Notes: a model not told the origin generated them from the sequence alone. Shown: positions 6,183 through 12,388, numbered from the stretch's first letter. The stretch is DNA of 17,346 nucleotides from Candidatus Vogelbacteria bacterium (GCA_016201425.1 JACQCW010000022.1:1-17346), one strand, 5' to 3'. Program-made: numbers and translations.

Positions 6183-6320
6183 TCATCTCCCTGCATCTCG
6201 GGTCTCGGAATGATCTGTAAAGTTAATCCGTTCTATATGTTTCATCGTTTCAACGATCACTTGTTTCACACGCAGATTACCATACTGCACGAGTTCAGTC
6301 AAGGTGTTTATAACTGCCAC
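6183..6320 (-). CDS. 45-residue small protein, first gene of the leftward operon
   Basis: A short frame from GTG 6320 to TGA 6183. GGAGGAG lies 5 nt before the GTG, one of the best ribosome binding sites in the window. The stop is separated from the next start (ATG 6180) by 2 nt, the tight spacing expected of coupled genes. The product, beginning AVINTLTELVQYGNLRVKQ after the initiator, looks like one or two amphipathic helices with a charged tail ending DAGR. Without this gene the 5905 gene would have a long unexplained leader. No family recognised. Confidence 0.6.
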   Translation of the reverse strand: MAVINTLTELVQYGNLRVKQVIVETMKHIERINFTDHSETRDAGR

Positions 6321-6348
6321 TTGTACTCCTCCGTGTGAGTGATAAAAT
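6321..6348 (+). promoter_or_regulatory. Weak candidate promoter for a short + strand RNA or the pyrE leader
   Basis: TTGTAC (6321-6326), 16 nt, TAAAAT (6343-6348). A transcript starting near 6355 would end at the terminator at 6399-6420, giving an RNA of about 65 nt, or would read on into pyrE. The -35 match is poor (3 of 6). Confidence 0.25.
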
Positions 6349-6398
6349 TTAGGCGTGAAGTTTAGAGAAACAGATCAAAAAAATATTCTCGTGTGAAA

Positions 6399-6420
6399 CC
6401 GCCGTTGGCGGATTTTTTTT
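6399..6420 (+). terminator. Intrinsic terminator with no gene in front of it
   Basis: CCGCC (6399-6403), GTT, GGCGG (6407-6411), then A and eight T (6413-6420). It points along the + strand, but no + strand gene lies between pyrF (ending 5056) and here. It therefore ends a short RNA or acts as an attenuator in front of the structured segment and pyrE. Confidence 0.75.
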
Positions 6421-6422
6421 AA

Positions 6423-6577
6423 TAGCGAAAGTGATTTGGTTCTTAGAAGACCCTTTCGGAGCCGAGCCAGCATGGTTCTCGATTAACAGATCGAAATGGC
6501 GAGGCGAGAAGAGCAGAGTCGATGCCTAGAGGGGCGAGCTAATGCGAGGTCTGAGAAGGACTAAATCGCTGAAGCTA
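6423..6577 (+). ncRNA. Candidate structured RNA or leader upstream of pyrE
   Basis: The two ends of this 155-nt stretch pair along their length. UAGC (6423-6426) pairs with GCUA (6574-6577), then a 3x3 purine loop (GAA/GAA). Next come 15 consecutive pairs, 6430-6444 with 6556-6570, including three G-U. A second 3x3 loop of A-G, G-A and A-G oppositions follows (6445-6447/6553-6555), then five pairs (6448-6452/6548-6552). The interior holds local hairpins such as UCGAU (6479-6483)/AUCGA (6490-6494) and GCCU (6524-6527)/GGGC (6532-6535), and GCAU (6470-6473) can pair with AUGC (6522-6525). Wobble pairs and symmetric purine loops suggest an RNA rather than DNA-level palindrome. It ends 10 nt before the pyrE ATG. 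No known RNA family (tmRNA, SRP, RNase P, known riboswitch) is recognised by eye. Confidence 0.55.
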
Positions 6578-6587
6578 AACAAAATAA

Positions 6588-7265
6588 ATGACCACTAAAA
6601 CAATCTATCTAGCACAAACACTTCTGGAAATCGGGGCAATTAAATTTGGTGCCTTTAAACTTAAGGCCCACGAGACCGATCCAAAACTACCACTCTCACC
6701 GATCTACATCGATCTTCGCATCATTCGCTCACACCCCGACGTTTTGCGCTTCGCAGTCCAGTGTATGATCGAAAAGATAAAACAGGAAAAATTGAGATAC
6801 GATTTGATTGCAGATCTCCCGACTGCCGGTACACCAATTGCAACCCTTGTCATGGATAGAACTAACATTCCAATGGTCACACCCAAAAAAGAGATTAAGA
6901 CCCACGGAATTGCGGCAAAAGTTGAAGGCGTATATAAAGCTGGTAGCCGAGTTCTTATGATAGATGATCTTGCCACCAAAGCAGACACAAAAATTGAAGC
7001 CGCAAAAACTCTGCGCGAGGCAGGATTAAATGTTACCGATGCAGTTGTAATCATTGACCGCAAACAAGGAGCGGGAAGATACCTGGCTCCTCACGGCATA
7101 CGAATGCACTCAATTCTTAATCTACCTGAAATGCTTTCTTATTATCAAACCAGCAAACTGATTCCATCCGAGAAGTTTCGCGAGGTACAACGATATTTGT
7201 CTTTGAATTTATTATCATTATTAATTTTAGCTCCCCACGTTTGGGGAATTTTTTTTAGAAGTTAA
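6588..7265 (+). CDS. pyrE: Orotate phosphoribosyltransferase
   Basis: 225 residues. Transfers phosphoribosyl from PRPP to orotate, giving OMP. Seen: FGAFKLKAHE (20-29, the family's Fg.f.lks), SPIYIDLR (37-44), LIADLPTAGTPIA (73-85), the flexible-loop signature KKEIKTHG (100-107), and the PRPP-binding motif RVLMIDDLATKADT (121-134; D126, D127). The C-terminal 15 or so residues are encoded by an intrinsic terminator, so they are probably not conserved. No Shine-Dalgarno is obvious before ATG 6588; the structured segment 6423-6577 takes up the leader. It supplies the step between pyrD and pyrF, both nearby but separately transcribed. Confidence 0.9.
   Translation: MTTKTIYLAQTLLEIGAIKFGAFKLKAHETDPKLPLSPIYIDLRIIRSHPDVLRFAVQCMIEKIKQEKLRYDLIADLPTAGTPIATLVMDRTNIPMVTPKKEIKTHGIAAKVEGVYKAGSRVLMIDDLATKADTKIEAAKTLREAGLNVTDAVVIIDRKQGAGRYLAPHGIRMHSILNLPEMLSYYQTSKLIPSEKFREVQRYLSLNLLSLLILAPHVWGIFFRS
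7232..7256 (+). terminator. Intrinsic terminator inside the 3' end of pyrE
   Basis: TCCCCA (7232-7237), loop CGTT, TGGGGA (7242-7247), then A and eight T (7249-7256). The pyrE stop codon comes after it (7263-7265), so the gene's last codons are the terminator itself. The next gene starts at 7270 and must depend on read-through or an unseen promoter. Confidence 0.8.
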
Positions 7266-7269
7266 TTTT

Positions 7270-8325
7270 ATGCACAAAACAAAATACAAAGCTCCATTCC
7301 ATGTTTCACTCAAGAACAAGAGGCATTGGCACGACAACACAAAGTTAGTAGACGAAATCTTTAGGATAGGTAGAGGCTACCTCGAAAATCAAGGATTCAC
7401 TGAAGTTGTAACTCCGCACATTGTTCGTGCCTCAGGAGCCTGCGAAAATATCGACACACTATTTGAAGTCAGCGTAGATAAACAACATAACTGGTTCGAC
7501 GGCAGGCGTGGATATTTGGCACAAACAGGCCAACTCTATCTAGAAAGTTTAGTACCCGAACTCGGCAAGGTCTATTGCAGCGGGCCAAGCTTCAGAGCAG
7601 AGCCAGAGTCTGATCACCGACACTTAGCAGAGTTCCATATGATCGAGATTGAGTTTGCCGGGACATTCGACAAACTGCTCAACTACATCGAGGGATTCCT
7701 CTCTAACATCGCGCACTCGATTTCTGACTATCCGGAACCTGGGGTCTTGGGACTTACAGAAGATGACGTCGAGCGACTTAAATCTTATCCACGCAAATTC
7801 GACCGTATCACCTATGATGAAGCCATCGATGAACTTGCAGAACTAGACGAGGATATAAACTGGGGAGATGACATTTCAAGCAAACGCGAACGAATGCTTG
7901 TAGAGAACCACAGCAACAATCCAATACTCATAACTAGATATCCGGACCCAATGCACAATCATGGCAAAGAGATTGAGGTTGAGAAGTTCTTTAACATGCT
8001 ACCTGATAAACAAAATAAGGGAAGAGTACTTTCATCAGATTGCATCCTACCTTTCGCAGGCGAAGCGGTTGGCTCAGCTGCACGAGTGCACAAGGCAGAT
8101 GAACTGGAGAGAAGACTTCTAAACTCGCGAATGTACAAGAGACTTCAAAACAAAGGAGGAGATATCGACGACTTCAACTGGTATCTATCAAGAATCAAGA
8201 ACGACGGAAGCGTTCCCCACGCAGGTTGTGGCTTTGGTATGGCCAGAATTATCCAGTGGATCAAAGGATCACCATCCGTTTTGCACGGAGTTACGTTTCC
8301 CTTAAACAGAATGAACTTGATTTGA
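7270..8325 (+). CDS. Class II AsnRS/AspRS-like protein, probable asparagine synthetase (AS-AR type)
   Basis: 351 residues that form a class II aminoacyl-tRNA synthetase core of the Asp/Asn type. There is no N-terminal OB-fold anticodon-binding domain: the core starts within about 25 residues. Seen: motif 1 region QGFTEVVTPHIV (41-52), AQTGQLYLE (84-92), motif 2 CSGPSFRAEPESDHRHLAEF (103-122; R109, R117-H118) and motif 3 GFGMARI (about 321-327, ATP-binding Arg326) followed by FPLNR. Archaeal AsnRS-related proteins of this form (AS-AR, known from Pyrococcus) make asparagine from aspartate, ammonia and ATP; they are about 295 residues, so this one has an insert, probably around 165-260. A tRNA-related role cannot be excluded. 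It starts 4 nt after pyrE, with no good Shine-Dalgarno. Confidence 0.75.
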   Translation: MHKTKYKAPFHVSLKNKRHWHDNTKLVDEIFRIGRGYLENQGFTEVVTPHIVRASGACENIDTLFEVSVDKQHNWFDGRRGYLAQTGQLYLESLVPELGKVYCSGPSFRAEPESDHRHLAEFHMIEIEFAGTFDKLLNYIEGFLSNIAHSISDYPEPGVLGLTEDDVERLKSYPRKFDRITYDEAIDELAELDEDINWGDDISSKRERMLVENHSNNPILITRYPDPMHNHGKEIEVEKFFNMLPDKQNKGRVLSSDCILPFAGEAVGSAARVHKADELERRLLNSRMYKRLQNKGGDIDDFNWYLSRIKNDGSVPHAGCGFGMARIIQWIKGSPSVLHGVTFPLNRMNLI

Positions 8326-8350
8326 CACAAATCACAACACCTGCTAGTAT
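8322..8350 (+). promoter_or_regulatory. Strong promoter for the 8471 gene
   Basis: TTGACA (8322-8327), 17-nt spacer, TAGTAT (8345-8350) with a TG extension at 8342-8343. The -35 overlaps the stop codon of the preceding gene. Transcription should start near 8357, leaving a leader of about 114 nt. Confidence 0.8.
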
Positions 8351-8373
8351 TCGCTGTAGACAAATATAGCACA

Positions 8374-8393
8374 TTGACTTGCGTCAAGGAGGT
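8374..8393 (+). promoter_or_regulatory. Small hairpin and orphan Shine-Dalgarno in the 8471 leader
   Basis: TTGAC (8374-8378), loop TTGC, GTCAA (8383-8387), immediately followed by and sharing two bases with AAGGAGGT (8386-8393), a full anti-SD match. No ATG, GTG or TTG lies at a usable distance; only a CTG (8396) could start a 10-codon frame ending at a TAA. The gene itself uses a second SD next to 8471. Confidence 0.4.
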
Positions 8394-8470
8394 TACTGGT
8401 CGAAACAAAAAACCATTTTCGCCTTTAAAGCCCGTTTAACTTTACACAACCCACAACAAAGGAGAACGTA

Positions 8471-9175
8471 ATGACTCGCAAGATCTACACTTCCACTTTG
8501 AATCGCACTGTCAAGAACCGCAACGGTAAAGAGAAGCAAGTGACCGATGAGGTCACAGCTGTGGCCTTCACCAAGGGTCAAAAGCTTTTTGTCTGTGGAA
8601 TCCTCGGATCCACTGCAGAAGATTTGGCCACCATCAAAGAGCTGTCAGATGACCACCTCCTAGTTATTTTCAATCAAGATGTATTAGCTACGGTCGAGGG
8701 ATTGTCCGACAATCTTCTGACCTGCCGACATCTGCTCTTCGTTAGACCCAATCGACCGTACGTAAAGAAAACAGAGGCGGAGAAGGTCGCTGATCTAGAA
8801 AGGACGGACCAGAACACGCGCAAGCCGCCCGCCTTCCATCATCACGTCACTCTTTTTGGACGGCTACTGGCTGCATGTCTGCAGGGCGGCCGCAAACCCA
8901 TCTCCGTCCCCGGTGGTTTGAAGTTCGCTTTGGCCTTCCGCAATGACGAGAAGGGAGAGGGCGGTGAAATGATCATTGCCGCACCAAGAAAGGGCACTGA
9001 AGTTAATGAGGAGAGCGCAGGCGAAGTCTGCATCGGATTCATCGTTGCCAATTCGGAGCGTGAGGCTCTCTTGGCCAAGCTCCCGAAGCGCGAATCGGTG
9101 AAACAAAACGAGAAGCAGGCAACTTTCAACGCCGATGGATTCGCCTTCAAGCTCCCAATCCAGGCCAAGCCTTGA
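8471..9175 (+). CDS. Hypothetical protein
   Basis: 234 residues, ATG with AAGGAG 7 nt upstream, long leader and a strong extended -10 promoter, which suggests high expression. The N-terminal 85 residues (TRKIYTSTLNRTVKNRNGKE, then VTAVAFTKGQKLFVCGILG) look like beta strands and short helices. A basic linker rich in K, R, E and D follows (about 95-120), then HHHVTLFGRLLAACLQGGRKP (124-144) and a C-terminal part with more strands (GGLKFALAF, CIGFIVA). No signal peptide, membrane helix or enzyme motif. It is a single-gene unit with its own terminator. No family recognised; GC content and codon choice are higher than those of pyrD/pyrF. Confidence 0.75.
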   Translation: MTRKIYTSTLNRTVKNRNGKEKQVTDEVTAVAFTKGQKLFVCGILGSTAEDLATIKELSDDHLLVIFNQDVLATVEGLSDNLLTCRHLLFVRPNRPYVKKTEAEKVADLERTDQNTRKPPAFHHHVTLFGRLLAACLQGGRKPISVPGGLKFALAFRNDEKGEGGEMIIAAPRKGTEVNEESAGEVCIGFIVANSEREALLAKLPKRESVKQNEKQATFNADGFAFKLPIQAKP

Positions 9176-9206
9176 TATTTCAATAACAAAGAACGGATAT
9201 CTTATA

Positions 9207-9236
9207 CCCCATCAGTTACGACTGGTGGGGATTTTT
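9207..9236 (+). terminator. Intrinsic terminator after the 8471 gene
   Basis: CCCCATCAGT (9207-9216), loop TACG, ACTGGTGGGG (9221-9230), 10 pairs with one G-T, then A and five T. Its ACCCCATC/GGTGGGGATTTTT flanks are the same as in the terminator at 14101-14126. Confidence 0.92.
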
Positions 9237-9255
9237 AGTATTCTTTTTCATTTCC

Positions 9256-9284
9256 TAGACAAATATATCAACTAGTGGTATAAA
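9256..9284 (+). promoter_or_regulatory. Promoter of purB
   Basis: TAGACA (9256-9261), 17-nt spacer, TATAAA (9279-9284) with a TG extension (9276-9277). Start expected near 9291, giving a leader of about 60 nt with AAAGGA before ATG 9352. Confidence 0.7.
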
Positions 9285-9351
9285 GCGTATGGAAAATTTA
9301 TAGAATGATTACTGAAATCAACACTGTTTTAAATGAAAGGAAAGTTGTTAA

Positions 9352-10470
9352 ATGGAGATCTTTGACACAATTGCACCGATAGACAACCGGTATTTCGATC
9401 CTACGTGTACGGAATATTTGAGCGACGCTGCATTCCTAAAGTATAAGATCAAGGTCGAATTGGCCTTGGTTAAAACGCTATGTAAACGAGGAATATGCAC
9501 AAAGGCCATTTATGAAGAAGTTGAAAAGGCCTGCAAGCAAATAACGACAGCTGAAGTCGCGATCGAAGAGGAGCGAATCGGCCACGACGTGCGTGCCATG
9601 GTCAATTGTACCAAGGCTAAAGTTAGCGACAAAGCCAAGCCGTATATTCATATGTTCGCGACTTCATACGATATTGTGAACACGGCCAACGCACTTCGAT
9701 TCAAAGAAATCTGTAACAAAGTTGTGATTCCCGAGCTTATTAAGCTTGAATCAACACTGATCGATATTGTGACAAAATCTGTCTCAACTGCACAGATCGG
9801 TAGAACCCATGGCCAGCATGCAGTGCCGATTACATTCGGTTTCGCCATTGCACAGTACGTGGATCGACTCGGCGAACTCTTGGAACTAATGATTTGTCTC
9901 ACGAATTTGCCCGGCAAGTTTTCCGGAGCCTGTGGTGCTTACAACGCACTCTCACTTGTGATGGATGATCCGGAACAATTTGAGACTGATGTGCTCATTG
10001 AGCTCGGACTTCACCCCGCAAGAATTTCTACCCAAATTGTTCCACCCGAAGAGACCATTAAACTGTTCTCACATCTCCGGCTCATGAGCGGTGTAATGGC
10101 TAATCTTGCCGATGATATGGGTGGTCTTCAGCGAACAGAGATCGCGGAAGTAAGCGAGGTGTTTAGAATCAACCAAGTTGGTTCGTCAACAATGCCACAG
10201 AAGAGAAACCCGATTAATTTCGAGAAGGTGAAAAGTTTGTGGAAGATTATCTTCAGCAGGATCGATACTATCTATCTTGATCAGATCTCTGAGCATCAGC
10301 GTGATTTAACGAACTCCGCATCTAGCCGGACATATGGCGAGATTCTTGGATCGCCAAAGAGAAGGCTGAGAGAGTGGCCAAATATTGGCGCGATGCTCTG
10401 GCACTTTTCACAACTTACGATCTCGCGCCCGCAAAAGACGCAACGGACTAGCAGCCCATCCCTCGATTGA
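9352..10470 (+). CDS. purB: Adenylosuccinate lyase, 3' part deleted and out of frame
   Basis: Family enzyme: splits adenylosuccinate and SAICAR, releasing fumarate, in purine synthesis. Residues 1-332 look intact: TSYDIVNTANALR (104-116), the catalytic-His segment GRTHGQHAVPITFG (140-153), and the signature SSTMPQKRNP (278-287), followed by SEHQRDLTNSASSRTYGEIL. After G333 the frame turns into a low-quality tail (SPKRRLREWPN and on) and ends inside a terminator. The protein is 372 residues against roughly 430-470 for the family, and the last helical domain is missing. Another frame, 10341-10451, encodes a good-looking C-terminus. So an internal deletion of about 90 codons with a frame change is likely, real or from assembly. 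Functional status doubtful. AAAGGA lies about 11 nt before ATG 9352. Confidence 0.85.
   Translation: MEIFDTIAPIDNRYFDPTCTEYLSDAAFLKYKIKVELALVKTLCKRGICTKAIYEEVEKACKQITTAEVAIEEERIGHDVRAMVNCTKAKVSDKAKPYIHMFATSYDIVNTANALRFKEICNKVVIPELIKLESTLIDIVTKSVSTAQIGRTHGQHAVPITFGFAIAQYVDRLGELLELMICLTNLPGKFSGACGAYNALSLVMDDPEQFETDVLIELGLHPARISTQIVPPEETIKLFSHLRLMSGVMANLADDMGGLQRTEIAEVSEVFRINQVGSSTMPQKRNPINFEKVKSLWKIIFSRIDTIYLDQISEHQRDLTNSASSRTYGEILGSPKRRLREWPNIGAMLWHFSQLTISRPQKTQRTSSPSLD
10341..10451 (+). pseudogene. Out-of-frame remnant, probably the purB C-terminus
   Basis: In a frame different from purB, 36 codons read DSWIAKEKAERVAKYW and on to LAPAKDATD before TAG at 10449. This is a regular, amphipathic and protein-like tail, whereas the purB frame over the same bases is not. 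Adenylosuccinate lyases of this subgroup often end with a similar A-x-EKAE-x-V-x-x-YW segment (recalled, not checked by alignment). It is best explained as the original end of purB brought next to residue 333 by a deletion; a fragment of another gene is possible. Confidence 0.5.
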
Positions 10471-10485
10471 TTTCGGGGGATTTTT
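10459..10485 (+). terminator. Intrinsic terminator of purB, overlapping its present stop codon
   Basis: TCCCTCGA (10459-10466), 6-nt loop, TCGGGGGA (10473-10480), eight pairs with one T-G, then five T. The stop TGA of the purB frame (10468-10470) lies in the loop, while the alternative-frame stop (10449-10451) lies properly before it. That supports the alternative frame as the original end. Confidence 0.8.
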
Positions 10486-10733
10486 AATGCAAATCTACGA
10501 AATGTTACGAGAACTAAATTTTTGGAAGCGCCTCGCCTTACAGGCGCAGTATACCTTTCACATCTTTTCGAAGATGCTCAAGGTCTTGCTGTTAGGTCCC
10601 TAAGCCTAACCTCACCCACCTACAATTCTAAAAATTTATTCTCTGCACATTTCTTTGGCTAGTTCGATCCTCACACATTATCATCCTATGTCACTCTTTA
10701 TATTTTTACCCAAAGAACAGAGTGTAAAGGCGG
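10486..10733. other. Gene-free stretch with clustered small hairpins
   Basis: No supported gene in 10471-10888. This part has CGCCT (10534-10538)/AGGCG (10542-10546), a CATCTT-TTCG-AAGATG hairpin with a UUCG-type tetraloop (10561-10576), and GTTAGG (10591-10596) that can pair with CCTAAC (10605-10610) or, shifted, TTAGG with CCTAA (10599-10603). Beyond 10620 it is plain AT-rich DNA with one inverted pair CACTCT/AGAGTG (10692-10697/10720-10725). It could be decayed sequence or a small RNA; no promoter is evident. Confidence 0.4.
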
Positions 10734-10866
10734 AATTAGTTCGGATTTGCAATGGTCTGGCCTTGTCTGCCGACAGGCAGATGAGGAGAATAGACCCGCC
10801 CACTTCGACGCAGCTGCGTCTGCAGCGAGTCGGGCGGGGGACCTTGTAAATTCGAAGCTAATGAAG
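10734..10866 (+). repeat. 133-bp palindromic element, copy A
   Basis: Matches the reverse complement of 16675-16807 over all 133 bp with 7 differences by eye count (about 95% identity). Its own ends are imperfect inverted repeats: ATTAGTTCGGATTTGCAA at the left, and reading in from the right ATTAGCTTCGAATTTACAA, each followed by GGTC. Inside are TCTGCC-GACA-GGCAGA and a GC-rich cruciform, CCCGCCC...GGGCGGG, enclosing the 12-bp perfect palindrome ACGCAGCTGCGT. No open frame of note. Looks like a MITE- or REP-type element. Confidence 0.9.
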
Positions 10867-10888
10867 CCCTCACTTATAGAATTTTGAC

Positions 10889-12304
10889 TCAAAAAAATCT
10901 GAAGTACTGCTTATCTATTACTATCTCCTTATCCATAAATTTTCGCTTAAAATCGCTATAGCCCTGCCAAGCACGTGGCTCACCGGACTCGCGAATATGG
11001 CCAAAGTTTAAATATTTAATCTTGTTCCTTAACGCATACTCATTCCAATGGTCTATAAGTCCAGTACCAGCCTGGTACTCCTGACCCCTTTTTGTCATAT
11101 ATGCTATCAAATGGGCTGAAGTATTTCCATAATCCATCACAGCAAGACCACCTAAAACTTCGCCATCTTTCTCTGTCATCCAGTACTCTATTTTAGCGGC
11201 AGCGAGTCTACCTAACATTCTCGCAAATATCTTTTTCAAAGAGCTGCTAAGTAGCGATTGGTTCAAACCAGAAATAAACTTTTCTTTTGAGACTGTTTTA
11301 ATCTGAATATTCGAAGACAAAAACTTTTTCAAGTCACGCCGAGACGTTTGACTCCACCTGTCTTTATAATTTTCACGAACAACTGAAACACCATTGCCTT
11401 TTTGGTGAAGTGGTGGAAGGATATTTCTATGCCATGGTGGTGGCGCGAACATTTTTTTCCATAGGCTCCAAAGCATTACTCCATGCTTGATACCTGTTTC
11501 GTGTCGAATTTGTTCTGGATCTGGCATTATATCCGTATGCATGGCTGTAACAATTCCTAGTCCGGCGAACAATGGCTTGATAAAAAAATATTCTCCCGGC
11601 TTTCCTATTACGGTCAATCCATTCTTCTCAAGTGATTTTGCGTACGGTGTACTTTGAAAGATATTGTAATAATCATCGGGAATTTTATCAATCTTTGCCC
11701 GAAGCAACTTATTTCCCTTATACCTAACCCACCCTGACTCTGGAAATATTTTAAACCACTTTTTATAGATTTCTTCATTGTCCCCACCAAATTTAGTCGC
11801 CACATTTGCAATAATTATTGCATCCGTCCTTAACACTCTTCTGAGTCTATTCAAAAACTTTTCATCCTTTAAAATGTTCGATGGTCTATTGCCTGAAAAA
11901 AGATCAACAATAACTAAGTCGTATCTTTGAGTCGAAGATTTTAAAAAACCTTCAGCATCTGAAATTATAAAATCGATATTGGTGGCTTCGAAGCTTTTGT
12001 AGATTACTTTGCCCACATAAACTATTGTCTGGTCGTAATCTAGAGCATCTATCTTTGTATTAGGCCAAAATCTTAAGGCACCATCTATTGCACAGCCGGC
12101 ACCGGACCCGAGAATTAAAATTCTTTTGAACTGTTCTTTTTTCTCATAACTTAGAACTGTCCTCCACATATCCTCAAGATAACTGCCACTATAATATTCA
12201 CCCTCCGGTATTTTTAAAAACCATTCGCCATGCCAATACTTCACGTACACGAGCTCACCATTTTGTTCAGATTGAAATATCTGTTTTTTATAAAATATGG
12301 ACAT
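10889..12304 (-). CDS. Fusion of a spermidine-synthase-like methyltransferase domain and a FemAB/GNAT-like acyltransferase domain
   Basis: 471 residues. Residues about 1-230 resemble the spermidine synthase-like Rossmann family: HGEWFL near the start, the SAM/dcSAM loop ILILGSGAGC (62-71), acidic strand end IDALDYD (85-91) and YDLVIVDLFSGN (118-129). The DxxDP-type residues for polyamine synthesis are not seen after VIVD, so it is probably not a true spermidine synthase. Residues about 290-471 resemble FemAB/BioF2-type acyltransferases: an EYWMTEKDGEVLGGLAVM strand pair (383-400), GLIDHWNEYALRNKIKYLNFG (415-435) and WQGYSDFKRKF near the end. FemAB proteins transfer aminoacyl groups in wall synthesis; substrates here are unknown. 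Start ATG 12304 follows a TG-extended TACTAT by 6 nt, with no Shine-Dalgarno. It is transcribed separately from the upstream gene, whose terminator lies between. Confidence 0.75.
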   Translation of the reverse strand: MSIFYKKQIFQSEQNGELVYVKYWHGEWFLKIPEGEYYSGSYLEDMWRTVLSYEKKEQFKRILILGSGAGCAIDGALRFWPNTKIDALDYDQTIVYVGKVIYKSFEATNIDFIISDAEGFLKSSTQRYDLVIVDLFSGNRPSNILKDEKFLNRLRRVLRTDAIIIANVATKFGGDNEEIYKKWFKIFPESGWVRYKGNKLLRAKIDKIPDDYYNIFQSTPYAKSLEKNGLTVIGKPGEYFFIKPLFAGLGIVTAMHTDIMPDPEQIRHETGIKHGVMLWSLWKKMFAPPPWHRNILPPLHQKGNGVSVVRENYKDRWSQTSRRDLKKFLSSNIQIKTVSKEKFISGLNQSLLSSSLKKIFARMLGRLAAAKIEYWMTEKDGEVLGGLAVMDYGNTSAHLIAYMTKRGQEYQAGTGLIDHWNEYALRNKIKYLNFGHIRESGEPRAWQGYSDFKRKFMDKEIVIDKQYFRFF

Positions 12305-12310
12305 GAGAAA

Positions 12311-12319
12311 ATAGTATCA
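12311..12319 (-). promoter_or_regulatory. Extended -10 promoter of the fusion gene, leaderless arrangement
   Basis: TGATACTAT on the - strand (12319 to 12311) ends 6 nt before ATG 12304. The -35 position falls in the preceding terminator stem and has no match; an extended -10 can do without one. Confidence 0.55.
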
Positions 12320-12320
12320 C

Positions 12321-12353
12321 AAAAAACCGGCGAAGATCTATGATCTCCACCGG
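12321..12353 (-). terminator. Intrinsic terminator after the HD-domain gene
   Basis: On the - strand CCGGTGGAGATC, loop ATA, GATCTTCGCCGG form 12 pairs with two G-T, followed by six T (12326 to 12321). It is squeezed between the HD gene's stop (12389) and the next gene's promoter. Confidence 0.92.
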
Positions 12354-12388
12354 CCTTAAGTAAAATAAGAGTTCTATATATTCCTGAC

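Noticed and set aside
8396..8428. CTG-started leader peptide after the orphan Shine-Dalgarno
   Set aside because: CTG starts are rare and the spacing is only 3 nt; kept only as one explanation of the leader, not as a gene.
10488..10603. Short + strand frame starting MQIYEMLRELNF after the purB terminator
   Set aside because: No ribosome binding site, starts within the T-run of a terminator, and its bases form three hairpins; coding is not supported.
10661..10670. tRNA-like T-loop AGTTCGATCC
   Set aside because: No acceptor, D or anticodon arms could be formed around it.
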